Source: Perilla frutescens (Eukaryota > Streptophyta > Magnoliopsida > Lamiales > Lamiaceae). From it: a stretch of DNA of 64,000 nucleotides. Location of the stretch: assembly GCA_026008535.1 (NCBI GenBank), contig BRKX01000018.1:14764088-14828087 (forward strand), in the 5' to 3' direction. This document shows, piece after piece, positions 11,750 through 24,704 of this stretch (position 1 is its first letter; each line of letters starts with the position of its first letter). Both the position numbers and the translations under genes were made by a program. The notes under the pieces were generated by a model. That model was not told the origin of the DNA. It saw only the letters and a list, made by a program, of their open reading frames with translations, and did not search any database.

Positions 11750-13576
11750 AGCTTCTATGCAGATGAAAGATTAATGAGTACTATATTGATAAGCGGAGCA
11801 GAACGAACATTGTGGTACGAGGTGTAAATCCCATCAATTTACATTTGTGATACATGCGCAAATATTTTGTTCGATAATAATTTCCCATAATTGTTTAAAC
11901 GATATATATAAATTGGTATTCGTAAATTTATTTTAAATTAAATGAGGAGTAATTAATATCTAACATGTTCAAAAGAACTAATGAATTTCATCATCGCAAG
12001 TAGTTAACGGCTGCAGTTTTGACACGACAGTAGATTCCAAAAGTATGGAGTATGGAGTGGCTCTGGAACACTGCAGATCACCACCCAAGATTTTCACTTT
12101 GTCACGTTTTGAGGCTCCATCTTGATATTTTACCAAATATATTTCAATCTCAAACATTTATTTCCATTGGACCCCTTACACATGTACATATATATACACA
12201 CAAGTAATAGTAGCATAAAAATTTGTATTAGACGGCTCAATATCATGATCCAAACACATATTTAATGATATATTTATAATTTTAAGTTATCGATATGTGA
12301 TTATGTTTTGATTCAGATATCGACCCATTTCAAGAATTTTAACTGTGTCAGGCGAACCCCCCATATAATAATATAATTTTCAATAGTTTTGAAGTTATAG
12401 ATATATGGTTTATAGATTTTCGTATTTTTGTAGTTATGTCATCAAATTCTCGTTTTCTTTAGATTGAGTTTGCAAATTAACTTTGCATTATTATTGTTAT
12501 TGTCACTTGACTTTTCATAATTGAACTCAATTACGAAATCAGTTTTTAGCGTATTTAGATTTAAGTTCGACTGGATTGATTCTAAATAGTTAATATTCAA
12601 AATTCAACAAAATACCTTCTAGAGTAGTGGTTATTTTGTCTTAACATATTTGATTGGGCTACAAAACAACAAACTGAGAATTTAAAGATGACAGCCGCAG
12701 CTTTGACATAAAAAAGAGGGATGGAGATTAAATATAAAAAAAATGGAAGTATATGTATCATGAGATCTAATCTTGGCCACAAAAACTTATGTATAGCAAC
12801 ACCTTATCTGTTAAGAAAAAATGCGGATGAAAATCTGCAGCCTTTGATTTTGGATAGAACTAAAACTTGGGAAAATGAATCACAACTTCATTTAGCAACA
12901 ACTATCACAAGTCACAACCAATAAATTATAACTCCACATATTCCAATTATTCAACCGTTCTACTGTATATGATGTCCTTAAAGATAAAATATTTAAAGTT
13001 ATTACTAAACTACCCTAAAAACCCTAGCTAGTTGATAAATAGAGTTAATGAAATAATATATCGCAAACTATTTTTATATTTTTTTTCTATATTATTTCGA
13101 TCTTTAGTTCATTCTAATTTGATACACAACCTTTTCATTTTTTTTACTAATTCAACCTCTCGCCACCTAATTTCCGGCCAAAAATTTGTAGCGTGGATAG
13201 TTAGATGCATAATTAGGTGTTATTTATGCGACCTCATTTTTACGTAATATTCTAACTCTATACGAAAATAACACCTAAGTATTATAAAGTCAGCGTCATA
13301 AAAATGTCATTGAAAATTAGATCACGGAATAGAATAATGGATTAAAATAATTAAAAACAAAATGGTTAGTAAATTGTAATTCATTAAAGGTCGTGATAGT
13401 ATTGAAAAAAAAAATGTAAGTAATTTGGGATACAATATGATATTAACTCTTATAAATATATGGCTATACTTCTGCCGTCGTAATTATGTTACTTTTCCAT
13501 TTGATTTCAACGTTTGAGGATTTTTGCTGAGTTCGGTAGTTCTCACTAGCCCTCTTTGTGTTATAAGTTAATTTAA
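11750..13576. other. intergenic spacer
   Basis: AT-rich sequence without a supported gene or RNA. Short open frames at 12597-12924 and 13032-13247 lack any recognisable domain and have spacer-like composition. Confidence 0.6.
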
Positions 13577-13925
13577 GGGTTAATTACACATTAATACCCA
13601 ACATTTATTTCTTTTTACACTTTTATCCGAAAGTTTAAAAAGTAATATATCATTACCCGACGTTTGTATAATTTAAACTTTTAGCACTATTAATAAAAGT
13701 TTTCGGGGCAGACCAAATAATGACGTGGATGGCTTGCAGTAAATCAATTTTCACGTGATCATTTTAATAAATCGGGTGAAAATCCACTTAAGATTTATAG
13801 TAATCCACGTAAGCTTTATGGTAGTGCTAAAATTTAATTATACAAACTCTGGGTATTGACTGTCTAAACTTCAAAACAAAAATGTAAAAATGGACAAACG
13901 AGTTGAAGTGTATGTGAAATTAACC
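13577..13925. mobile_element. MULE-type MITE with ~110-bp inverted repeats
   Basis: The left arm begins GGGTTAATTACACATTAATA and the right arm, read inward on the other strand, begins GGTTAATTTCACATACACTT. The arms stay alignable for about 110 bases through a shared TTTAGCACTA block. Flanks give only a weak 9-base match (ttaatttaa/ttaaataaa). The G/GGTTAATT ends resemble those of the better-supported MULE at 28282. Confidence 0.65.
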
Positions 13926-14316
13926 ATTAAATAAAATCTAGGATTGTAAATGAGTTGGAGTGAACCGAATATAAAATTATTCAAGCTTGTTTTGATTATT
14001 ATTATGTGAACTTGTTTGAATAACTATTAAGTAGAGCTCAAATGAGTTTCAATCGATCGAGCTAAACATGATCGAGTTGATCAGCTCGAGTAGAATTGAT
14101 AATATTATACATGTTTGTTCCATTTTTATTTATCAAATCTCAAATTGAGCACTAGAGATCTTATATATGAAACACAATAAAATTAAATTCAGGCTTATTT
14201 GGAATAATAATCGAACCTAACTGAAACGAAATTTTACCAAACAATCATGAATGGAGTATCGAGCTATTTGATTTGATTTCCAAATCCACAAATCACCTAA
14301 TATATACTAGGAACAG
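13926..14316. other. intergenic spacer
   Basis: AT-rich, nothing recognisable. Confidence 0.6.
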
Positions 14317-14326
14317 TATTGGGTTG

Positions 14327-14448
14327 ATTTTTTTTTTTTACTCACACACACTACCTGTGGACTGTGGTATTGAGGAGATTCAAACATGTAACTTTTAGTC
14401 TCCAAGCAATCTCACTCCACCACTAGGTCATTTCCACCGGGACGACAT
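14327..14448 (-). mobile_element. tRNA-derived SINE
   Basis: On the minus strand the unit starts GTCCCGGTGGAAATGACC and contains an A-box-like TGACCTAGTGGT and, about 35 bases on, a B-box-like TGTTTGAATCTCC. It ends in a poly(A) tract (plus-strand T-run at 14328-14339). It is flanked by an exact 10-base duplication tattgggttg at 14317-14326 and 14449-14458. Length, polymerase III boxes, tail and target duplication all fit a short plant SINE. Confidence 0.85.
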
Positions 14449-14931
14449 TATTGGGTTGGTTATCATTGGATGACTATACAAAGACCGAGTATAGATTGTT
14501 CTCATTTAGTAATTACTAACTTTGTTTATTAAGCAAAAAACCATCAAAATGATATGATATATATCACAAATCAAATAAATAACTTAATAAAAGTGTTGTG
14601 GCAGGCGAAGTCATTTTCACTGCCATATGCAAGGGAACGAGAGTCCAAAAGTAATTGGGAAATTTTTTGAAATAGTTGGATAGTTGACAGAGGGCCGCCC
14701 CTGAGAATACCTAAAGGCCAATTCAAAACCAGTTAGTCCCTGTATTTTAAAGGATCGTCTTATCTAGTATATATATTCATATCTTAAAAATTTTATTTGA
14801 TTTTTGCTTATTTTGAAGCAACATTATTGAAGCAAATATGTAAATTTGGGGAGCATATAACATATGTGTGTGGTATACACATATGCTCAATATGAAAATT
14901 GAAAAACATGGGCATAGCGAGAAAGATAGAT

Positions 14932-14933
<2 letters not shown>

Positions 14934-14987
<54 letters not shown>
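14934..14987. repeat. (TA)n-(GA)n microsatellite
   Basis: About 17 TA units followed by about 9 GA units, abutting the left end of element E0. Confidence 0.95.
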
Positions 14988-15499
14988 TGGATCTAGTGAG
15001 AATTAAGTTTAATGTGAGAACTAAGAACCAATTATTACCATCTAGCCCGATCAGATCTACGGCCCGGATTAAAATAACAATTCGGTGGCATTTTCGTAAT
15101 AACAACCAAATACAATGACTGTGAAATTTAGCAAGGGCAAAATCAGAAAATTTTGAAAATATACTCAAAATCTTAATTTGCAGAGAAAGCTCAATCACCA
15201 TAACTGCTCAGAGAAAGCTTACTTACGCAAATCAACGTTGTAAAATCGAAGAGAAACGCTAAACCAGTTCCATAGATTTTTAAATCTTTCGAATGAAAAA
15301 CAACACCAGCGAAAGATTAAAATTTTGAACCAGAAATTGTTCAATTTTTTCGTATTTTCTTCAATTTTTATTTTTATTTTTTGTAGAAAAAATAATTTAG
15401 TATTCTCTTATGATGATTTAGCAATTTCTTTCATGTTCTATTAACATAATAATACTTTCCGAAACATATAAAACTTAATCTTGCACAAACTCTGTTCGT

Positions 15500-15691
15500 A
15501 TTATTTCATGATGATTTATCAGTTTTATTTTATTCTATTGATGACAGAAAACTTGTATGAGCATGTAAAATCTAATATTGTTGACAATGTATGATTTATG
15601 TGTACAGGCCCGACAATGAAGGAGCTCAAAGTGTGCCTCTGTACAGGGCCTCTCCATTTATAGGGCCCCACTTTTTTGAATTTTTTTAAGT

Positions 15692-15748
<57 letters not shown>

Positions 15749-16760
15749 ATCCCTCTTTTTCTCTCTGTTTCATTTTAGACATTTGATAAATGCTCTATCT
15801 TTGTTTATATTAGTTTGAGGTTATATTTGGATGTTATAAACAATATCAATAAAGTATTTTGAAAAAAAAATTGTATCAAAATATAATTGTAATATGTTAA
15901 TATTTAAATATTTATGACTAAAATTAAAATTAAATATTTTTTTTTCAGTAATAGGCCCCAATTTTTATAATTAGCACAGGGACCCGTAAATATTTAAGAC
16001 AACCCTATATGTGTACATTTTGTGAATTTAGCATTATCGTTTACAGTTTTAGTATCGGTATTTTTAATTTTAGCATTAACATAACTCTTATTTAGCATTA
16101 GCATGAAAACTTGCCGGGAAATTATAAACCAATCATGAACAATGTTATGACAGTATTCAACAAATATAGTCCACCCCATGTTAGCATTATCTCATCATAA
16201 TTTAGCAGTTTCATTTTGTTTTTGTTAACATCAATAAACTTGTAGAAACATTTAAAATCTACCACTTTTGGCAATCTATGATTTATCTGTATAATTTGTT
16301 GTGTTTAGCAGTATTGTTTATAGTTTTAGCATTGTCATTTTTAATTTTAGCATTAACATAACTCTTGTTTAGTATTAGCATGAAAACTTGCCAGGAAAAT
16401 TATAAACCAATCGTGAACAACGTTATAACAGTTTTGTTGAATTATCAATATCATCCAACCCCTGTTAGCATTATCTCATCATAATTTAGCAGTTTCATTT
16501 TGTTTTAATTAACATCGAGAAACTTGTAGAAACATATAAAACCTACCACTTTTGACAATCTATGATTTATCTGTACAATTTGTTGTGTTTAGCATTATCG
16601 TTTGTAGTTTTAGCATTGTCATTTCTCATTTTAGCATTAGCATAACCCTTTATAGAATTAGCATAAAAAACTTGTCAGGGGCATTATAAATCAATCATCA
16701 ACAAATATTGTTACGGTTTGTTGAATTAGCATTATCATGTCAGATATTATCATTATCATT
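15500..16760. repeat. tandem repeats of ~280 bp rich in TTAGCAT, inside E0
   Basis: Units begin at about 16027, 16302 and 16587 (TTTAGCATTATCGTTTACAG and variants) and share an internal TTAGCATTAGCATGAAAAC segment and a GACAATCTATGATTTATC segment. A partial unit at about 15500-15604 precedes the hAT MITE that splits the array. The TTAGCAT heptamer recurs many times. Confidence 0.75.
15605..16007. mobile_element. hAT-type MITE with 8-bp target duplication
   Basis: The ends are CAGGCCCGACAATG and (inward on the other strand) TAGGGTTGTCTTAA, in the style of hAT tips (CAGGG...CCCTA). The exact 8-base duplication tatgtgta flanks it at 15597-15604 and 16008-16015. It carries its own (TA)n run at about 15696-15738 and has no coding capacity. 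Confidence 0.85.
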
Positions 16761-17452
16761 GCCATTCTTAGCATTAGAAAACATATATGTCTGAAAAAAG
16801 TTAACATTAACATTCTAACGCAAAGCATGACACATTTTATGGTACCAGCATTATTGTTCAATGAATTGACATCATCATATATCAGTTTAGCATTATCATG
16901 CATTGACAATATTGTTCACTACTTTTATCTTTATCATTCAATAATATTTTTGGCCTTGTTATTTTATTTACTTAACAGTATTATATTAAAATTTATGTGT
17001 TAAAAGAGAGCTACAAAAGATGAAACTACGAGGAGAACAAAAGCTAAAACTATCTCTACTCATTAAGATGATAGAAGGAATAATATAATTTACTAATGTT
17101 CATTATTGCACGTAACCACATGCCCATGAATTGAATATATAAAATTCAAACAACCTAAAAGAACTCTCCAAAGTGGTGCCAACACAATCTGCAGATTAAA
17201 TAAGACACAATTTATCACTTTAATGTTAAAATTTATATCTTCTTCAATAATGCTAAAACTAGTCACAGTAATAATAAAACTAATTACAACAATGCTAAAA
17301 GGATTCAGCCCAAATAGAATAGAATTTCTAAATTACAAAAATACTATCAGTTCATTAAAATAACCCTAATATTATAAAAATGCCACCGTATAACTCAAAC
17401 TCGGGTACAGATCTTGATCATCCAAAAATTAAAGATCAACATATCTTATTGG

Positions 17453-17899
17453 TGTTGGAATATTTTTATGTAGACTAATATATGTTAATTAAATGTGTAT
17501 GGCCGTCTTAAAGTGATCCAATTAATGTGATCTACTAAGGTTATAATTATGGATTAAATGGTATTAATATTGTCATAAAATTTTAATGTGTAGATACTAT
17601 TAATAGATTTATAATTTATTGAGGGACCGGATTACAAATCCCAGATGACTTATTATTATAAGTTAGGGTTATGGTCCCCAAACGACGGCAGACAGAAAAT
17701 AGAATATGTATTCCTTCTAAAGACTTCTCTACAGCAAACCCTAAGTTGTCGATCATTTGGAAGATCCATACCATCTCAAAAATTCAAGATTCAAGAACTA
17801 TCCGCTATAAATTATATTTCGGTTCATCATTATAGAATTAATGAATTTAGGATATGAATCTAAATTATTGCATGTCATATGTGATTTAATTTTCTAACA
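17453..17899 (+). repeat. 5' LTR of a Ty1/copia element (447 bp)
   Basis: Starts TGTTGGAATATTTTTATG, ends TTTCTAACA, and is followed directly by a primer-binding site. The first ~40 bases recur at 23401 as the start of the 3' LTR. Confidence 0.88.
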
Positions 17900-17901
17900 A
17901 G

Positions 17902-17914
17902 TGGTATCAGAGTC
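17902..17914 (+). other. primer-binding site (initiator tRNA-Met)
   Basis: TGGTATCAGAGTC, complementary to the 3' end of initiator tRNA-Met, immediately inside the copia 5' LTR. Confidence 0.88.
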
Positions 17915-18980
17915 ACTCTATGACTGATTCTCTGATATTTATGATAATATTGATGATTATTGATTTTTGCTATGGCATGGATTCATATACAAGAATTTGT
18001 TAACTTGCAAAATCGTGAATTATGTTTTGATTATTTAGTTTTCTAATTGTGTGAATTAATTCCATGGGTTGAGAATTACATATATTGTATTCACGTAAAT
18101 CGAGGGCTATCATGATTTTGGTTATGTTTTATAGTAATTTAATTAATTATAGTGACGTCTTCACACTTGTATTGCTTTAATAATTGAGGATTCAATTGAT
18201 TTCAAAATTCTGGTAATAAGTTTAATTGGAATCAGAATAATATGGTGTAAAGTGAATTTCAATTCATGAATTTTTTTGGGTTGCAGATGTTTAATTTCGT
18301 ATTTGAGTTCTGTGTAATATCTGTTTGTTGTCAAGTAAATGGTTTTTATATAATTTCCTGGTTCTGTGGTATAATTAATTAAATATGAGTTATAAAGCGC
18401 TGAAGTTTAAGTTGTATTTTCAAACCTTTGGTATCTATATATGGTCGTCAAAGTTAATTTCGACAATTCAGCATTTTCTCCATAATTAAAGTTTAAATCA
18501 ATTAAAATTTTAAATTAGTTTGATACATCTTATGTTTCTTATTAATTTGTTTAATATTTTAAATGAATTTATTGAAACATGAAGTCGCCACAGTGACCTC
18601 TATTTATAGATTTATATTCATGGAAATTATTAGATGTTTGTGTGAGTGTATCTTCATGCGGGTATTAGTCGGCCCACAGGAAGGTTAATATTTGACTGCA
18701 ATACATAAATACATGTAGTGATAAATGCGTGACACTTATGAGGTTGTCCATGTAAATAATATGTCGGCCCACAAGAAGGCTATTATTTGACATGATTTAT
18801 TGTCAGTATTTGATCACCACACAGAGGTATCCACTTGCAAATTATTGTTATTGTCCACAGAGTTGATATTATTGTTGTATTCGTGCCTCGAGATATTATC
18901 AACTTATTTGAATTTGATATTGATTATACAGTTTAATGTGAGCATGAAAGTTAATTTTGGTTTTTGTTCTATATTCAACT
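17915..18980 (+). other. copia untranslated leader
   Basis: About 1 kb between the PBS and the gag start. It contains two similar segments with TCGGCCCACA(G/A)GAAGG (about 18669 and 18765) and no coding signal. Confidence 0.6.
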
Positions 18981-19860
18981 ATGATGCCTGCTACTTCTAT
19001 TTCTGCTAACACCAACAACATTTATATGCTCAACGAGTCCAACTTTAAGTATTTGAAAGAAAATATTCTAATCATTTTGGGCTGCATGGATCTGGCTATT
19101 CGCTAAGAGTTAACAAACCCGCTTCTCTGATGGATGCAAGTTCTGCAGATGAAAAGCGGAACTTTAAGAAGTGGGATCGCTTGAATCGGGCTAGTCTTAT
19201 GATCATTAAACGCGGTATTTCAGAAGCCTTTCGAGGCACTGCCTTTGAGAAAATTACTACTGCCAGATAGTACCTTGCAGAAATTGGGAAAAAAAATGTT
19301 TTGCGAAAAACGATAAGGCCGAGACAAGTACACGTTTAGCTAACTTGATCTCATTAAAGTATAAGGGCAAGGGAAATATAAGAGAATAAATCATAAAGAT
19401 GTCTAATATTGCTTCAAATATAAGGGCAAAGGAAATATAAGAGAATACATCATGCAGATGTCTAATATTGCTTCAAATTTAAGTGCACTAAAGCTCGAGG
19501 TGTCTGAGGAGTTACTCGTGCATTTAGTGCTAATATCGATTCCTCCATAGTTCATTTAGTTTAAGGTCAGTTATAACTGACAAAAGGAGAAATGGACTCT
19601 TAATGAGCTCATTTCATGTTGTGTGTAAGAGGAAGAAATGTTGAAGTAAGAAAGAACTGAGTTTGCTTAGCTCGCTGGTACTTCCAGAGATAAGGGCAAA
19701 AGAACTAAGAAGATTGAGAAAGCTGCTAAAGATAAGGGTCCACCACAAAAGAAATAGAAAATAGAAAATTCGTATGACTATTTCTTTTGTCACAAACCTA
19801 GACACCAAAAGAATGAATGTCCCAAATATCCTAGACGCATAAAGAAAGGTACATTTCTTT
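18981..19860 (+). pseudogene. copia gag remnant
   Basis: The frame opens ATG-CCT-GCT and contains a copia gag signature (LNESNFKYLKENILIILGCMDLAI). It is then interrupted by stops and frameshifts. A 70-base internal duplication lies at about 19365-19455 (twice AAATATAAGAGAATA, ATGTCTAATATTGCTTC). The zinc knuckle at about 19775-19815 reads YFFCHKPRHQKNEC: the first Cys of CX2CX4HX4C is Tyr, a TGT-to-TAT change. Confidence 0.82.
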
Positions 19861-21410
19861 CTTTGGTCTGTTTTGAAGTTAATTTAGCTTCAATACTTGG
19901 TATCACTTGGTGGTTAGATTTTGGTGCTACCACTTATAAGAGTGTTTCAATGCAGGGTTGTCTGAGCTGCCAAAAGTCAATTGATGGTGAAAGATACATT
20001 TATGTGGGAGATGACAAGTCTGTGGAAGTGGAGGCAATAAGGCACTTTAAATTGTTATTAAGAACTATTTTTTTATTTAAAAGACACTTTTATTGTATCG
20101 TCTTTTATATGAAATTTGGTTTCGATTTCCTTATTGGACAAATATGATTTTTCTTGTTCAATTGTGAATTGTCAGTTTAATCTTTCTTTAAATTCCAATG
20201 TGGTTGGTACTGGTTCGTTAACTGCTTATGACAATCTCTATGTGCTCGATATTATTGTTTCATATAATGAATCATTGCATGTTGAATCTAGAGGTACTAA
20301 GAGAAAATTTAATAATGAAAATTTGGCAAATTTATGGCATAAGCATTTAGGTCATATCTCAAAAACACAATTGAGAGGCTTGTGTCAGATGGTATTTTAG
20401 ATACACTTGATTTTTTAGATCTTGATATTTGTGTTGAGTGTATTAAGGGAAAATAGACCAAAATAAAAAGATTAGGTGCCCACAGAACTGCAGACGTCTT
20501 ACAATTGATACATACGGATATTTGTGGGCCATTCTTTACTTCTTATTGGAATGGTCAATTTTAATGTGTTCATTTATAGATGATTACTCACAATTTGGGT
20601 ACCTATATTTAATTTATGAGAAATATGAGGCCCTGGACAAGTTCAAAATTTTTAAGGCTGAAGTTGAGAATCAACTTAACAAAAAAATTAAAATTGTACG
20701 ATCTAACCATGATGGTGAGGACTATGGTAGATCTGATGGCTCAGACGAACAACGTCCAGGGCCTTTTGTTATCTTCCTAGAGAAATGTGGAATCGTCCCA
20801 CAGTAAACTATGTTGGGAGTACCTAACATGAATGGTGTTTCTGAAAGACGAAACCAAACTCTAGAGGATATGGTTAGGAGTATGATTAGTCATTCATCCT
20901 TGCCAATATCACTCTCAATAGAAGCATTGAAAATTGCAGCTTATATTCTCAATAGAGTACCAACTAAAGCAGCTGCAAAAACACATTTTGAGCTTTGGAA
21001 CAGGTGAAAGCCTAGTTTGAAGCACTTTCACATTTAGGGATGTCCATCTGAGGCTAAGCCTTATAGGCCAAACGAAAAGAAACTCGACTCCAAAACAGTA
21101 AGCAGCTACTTTATTGGTTATTCAGAAAAGTCAAGGGGTTTCAAATCGTATGATCCCACTAGAAAAATAATTTTGACACGGGAAATACAGTGTTCTTTGA
21201 GGATGTTGAGTTTTGGGAAGAAATAAGGTTAGAGATATTACTTTTTAGGAGGTGTTGGTCTTGACTCATGCTGCTACATTTGATGATTTTCAGGCTTCTA
21301 TTCATGTTATTAGTTGGAAGTAGATTTGAAACCTCAACAAGATAATATTGAAAATCTTTCCACTCAGAGCGATATAATAATTTAAAAGGAACAACCCCAA
21401 AAAACATCAA
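19861..21410 (+). pseudogene. copia protease/integrase region (decayed)
   Basis: The protease vestige shows WWLDFGATTY near 19910 (normally D-S/T-G). The pre-integrase segment LWHKHLGHISKTQLRGL is at about 20330-20385. The integrase core follows: HTDICGPF (first catalytic Asp, about 20512), FIDDYSQFGYLYLI, then VRSNHDGEDY (about 20700) where the second catalytic Asp position is Asn, and GVSERRNQTLEDMVRSM with the catalytic Glu. Several stops and shifts make it non-functional. Confidence 0.85.
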
Positions 21411-22320
21411 GAACTAATGCCATTAAGAATGTCCATGAGAGATAGGAGAAATGCTATTCCAGATGATTATGAAGTATATCTCCTAGAAAGTGAGAAAAAT
21501 AGTGGAATGATGGAAAATGATCCTATCAATTTCCATCAAGCCATGAATGATCCAAACTCTAAAAAGTGGATTAATGCCATGAATGAGAAATACAAGTTAA
21601 TGCAAGATAATCAAGTTTGAGATTTTGTCCCATTACCTGAAGGTGCAAAGCCCATTGGTTGTAAATGGACTTTTAAAACTAAAAGGGATTCAAAAGGTAA
21701 TGTGGAAAGATATAGGGCTCGTCTTGTGGCTAAAGGCTTTACTCAAAGAGAAGACATTGATTTTAAAGATACTTTTTCTTCAGTTTCTTCGAAAGACTCT
21801 TTTAGAATTATTATGGCGTTAGTTGCACATTTTGATCTTGAGTTGCATCAGATGGATGTAAAAACGGCATTTCTCAATGGTCACATTGATGAGACGGTTT
21901 ATATGGGGCAACTAGAAAACTTTATGTCTGGAGATCCAAAGTCTATGGTTTGCAAATTAAAGAAATCCATCTATGTGCTCAAGCAGGCTTCTTGTTAGTC
22001 GAACCACAAGTTTCATCAAGTAGTAGTCTCGTTTGGCTTTGAGATTAATGTTGTTGATGATTGTGTGTATCACAAGTTCAGTGGGAGTAAGTGTATTTTT
22101 CTAGTTTTGTATGTGGATAACATTCTGCTTGCCACCAATGACTCTGTCGTGCTGCATGATACCAAAAAATTTCTATCCAAGAATTTTAAAATAAAAGATG
22201 TTGGAGAAGCTTCTTTTGTATTGAGAATCCAAATACACCGAGAACGTTCTCGGGGTATTCTTGGATTATCACAAAAGATGTATATTAAGAAAGTGTTGCA
22301 AAGATTTGGCATGTAGAACT
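21411..22320 (+). pseudogene. copia reverse transcriptase (decayed)
   Basis: Copia RT blocks in order: NDPNSKKWINAMNEKYK, GCKWTFKTKR, YRARLVAKGFTQREDIDFK, LELHQMDVKTAFLNG (catalytic Asp present), VCKLKKSIYVLKQAS and FLVLYVDNILLATND. The YVDD box reads YVDN, so the second aspartate is lost by one G-to-A change. Frames are broken at about 21618-21620 and 21996-21998. Confidence 0.92.
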
Positions 22321-23060
22321 GCAAACCATGTGATACCACTATAGCTAAATGAGATAAGTTCAGTCTCGATCATTGCCCAAAAAGCGATCTAGAAATTAAG
22401 GAAATGTAGAAGATTCTTTATGCCTCGACTGTTGGGAGTCTAATGTATGCTCAAGTATGTGCATGACCTAACATAAATTTTGTTATTAGTATGTTGGGTA
22501 GATATTTAAGTAACCCTGATATGGATCATTGAAAAACAGCCAAACGGGTTATGAGTTACTTACGGAGAACAGAGGATTACATGTTCACATACATAAAATC
22601 AGATCATTTGGAGATCATCGGGTATTCTGATTCTGATTTTGTTAGATGCCAAGATAGTAGGAGATCCACTTCAGGCTACATTTTCTTATTGGCCAGGAGG
22701 GGCATTTCTTAAAGAAGTGCTAAGTAGACACTTGTAGCATCTTCTACCATGACAGCTAAATTTATAGCATGTTTTGAGGCATCCAAACATGAAATATGGC
22801 TGTGAACTTTTGTCACTAGGCTGCGCATTTTTGAGAATGTAGAAAGATCACTAAAGTTGTATTGTGACAACAACTCAGCGGCGATGTGTTCCAATAACAA
22901 TAGGATCTCTAGTAAGTCAAAGCATATATGGACATTAAGTTCCTGGTTGTAAAGGAGGTAGTACATAGTGGACAGATTATTATAAAGCATATAGAGACAG
23001 ACTCAGTGATTGTGGATCCGCTTACTAAGGGATTAACACCCAAGGTTTTTCATGAGCATA
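22321..23060 (+). pseudogene. copia RNase H region (decayed)
   Basis: Vestiges of the RNase H and connection domains: GYSDSDFVRCQDSRRSTSGY (about 22620-22680), VASSTMTAKFIACFEASKHEIWL (about 22735-22803) and LYCDNNSAAMC (about 22858-22890). Multiple stops. Confidence 0.8.
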
Positions 23061-23387
23061 CTGCTCATATGGGTGTAATTTTGTTTTAGAATGCATTGTT
23101 ATGTGGGAGTTTGTACTGTTTTATAGCTCTATAATTTGATTTGGACACATTTTGTGTTTTATGGATAAATTTATACATATATAAAGTATTCGGTCATTTG
23201 GTTTATTGCACTCTGTTATTTTGATTATGTTTGATTACTGATGGGTCTATTCACACATATAGTGATGACGACCTCTTTAGTCATATACTTATATAATCAA
23301 TGAACGAGATTGTTTGGAATACCCTTAATGTGACAGCACAGTTTGAGCCCATAAGGTATTGCACATTTCTTCGGTAATATATATAGT

Positions 23388-23441
23388 CCATATGGGAGAT
23401 TGTTGAAATATTTTTATGTTGACTAACATATGTTAATTAAA
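23388..23441 (+). repeat. copia polypurine tract and truncated 3' LTR
   Basis: The purine-rich CATATGGGAGAT ends at 23400 and TGTTGAAATATTTTTATG starts at 23401. Identity to the 5' LTR lasts about 41 bases and then stops at a run of C. The rest of the 3' LTR is absent. Confidence 0.85.
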
Positions 23442-23458
23442 CCCCCCCCCCCCCCCCC
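23442..23458. repeat. poly(C) tract (17 C)
   Basis: Uninterrupted run of 17 C exactly at the break of the copia 3' LTR. Confidence 0.95.
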
Positions 23459-24704
23459 AATCCGCCAGTGGGGCCATGATAAAGTATACATGCTAGACAT
23501 GTTATATTATATATACTACTAAGTTTGGCGATAACAAATTTGTGCCTAAATTGATTTTCTATTATTTGAGCCTAGCTCACCCAACACTCTGGCTCAACCA
23601 TGAATGATGAGTGCAACTCCCATAACAACGTTAACTTTTTTTCTTTTCTTTTTTTAATTAATTTCTTTTTTTTCTTTCAGAATTACATGCCGCTGCTACA
23701 ATTATTGATAAGCTACATATAAATAGTTCAACCTAAAGTATTAACAAAATTCGAACACGATAATAAAATGGCATGAAATCGTCTATGGAACAATACAGTA
23801 TGTTTTTTTTTTTTTTCAGTATGTTTATTTAATTAATTAGCTTGTTGTTAGTTAGGACAATATACTAAAGAGGATTGAATCGCAACCGTCCACGTCTAGT
23901 CGAGAACAACGCCTCACATATATATGTTCCCGCGCTTTCTATTTATTTCACTCTTGGTGGGTTAATACAAAAATAGAGGTCAAATATCTCAAACCTTGTT
24001 TAAAAAATATCTCATTCTATTAGTGGTCTACAAAAAAAAATTGTGTACTTATGAATTTGTTACGTAAATTTGTGTCCGGTTCATTTTTCCGTCAAATATG
24101 TATATACTAATGAGGCAGATAAATGGTGACATGGAAATACAACGATTAAATAGACAATTCTTCACGTGAATTCTCTAGCTAGGTATTTCTTACTTTTATA
24201 ATTGCGCATGCACTAATTAATTTAAAGTCTCTCAAACCTAACCTAACTACACAAATTCAATCAACAAACCTACTAATTAGAACTTCTAATTAGCACCGTG
24301 CATGATAATATTATATTTTGCTTTTCATATGACAAAGCTATTTCCGTGTTTGCAATTATAATTATAATTTTCAACTCGAAAGTCAGAGTCACTTTCAAAT
24401 TATGAGTGTTGATTTTCAAAAAAGAGTTGGTGGCTTGGTGCTTCGCCTCGTTATAAATAGTTACACGCATTTTCTTCAATGCCCTTTTTTTCTTTTTCAT
24501 GTCTTATATATCAAGATTAGATCTTGATATTATATTTAAATTTTCATTTTATTATCTATTTAGATTGCGTTATCAATTAAGAATTTCATCTAAATTAACT
24601 TTTATATTTATTATCTTACAAGTTTCTCATATATTATAAAAAGATAGGTTTAGATTGTTATTAAGAAAATTAAAGTTTGATGATAAAAAAAAAAAAAGTG
24701 TGAT
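23459..24704. other. intergenic spacer of unknown origin
   Basis: Sequence after the poly-C junction does not continue element E0 or the copia LTR. It has T-runs near 23638-23680 and 23803-23817 and no supported gene. Confidence 0.6.

Larger units (their letters stand above)
14969..17452. mobile_element. TA-flanked element E0 (right tip lost)
   Basis: The left end next to (TA)n reads GAGTGGATCTAGTGAGAATT and then GTGAGAACTAAGAACCAATT, matching the tips of E1-E3. A TCGGTGGCATTTTCGTAAT block (about 15082-15100) is repeated inverted at 17376-17395 as ATGCCACCG, and flanking 'gatcagatc/gatcttgatc' segments also pair, defining subterminal inverted repeats. The outermost right ~50 bases are missing where the copia element begins at 17453. 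The interior carries ~280-base tandem repeats and a hAT MITE. No intact coding sequence. Confidence 0.65.

Noticed and set aside
14887..15782. Frames rich in Ile-Tyr repeats (14887-15201 and 15525-15782)
   Set aside because: Translations of (TA)n microsatellites.
17902..17914. TGGTATCAGAG sites (also 43024 and 45604-45615) as possible tRNA genes
   Set aside because: They are only the tRNA-complementary primer-binding sites next to LTRs; no cloverleaf sequence is present.
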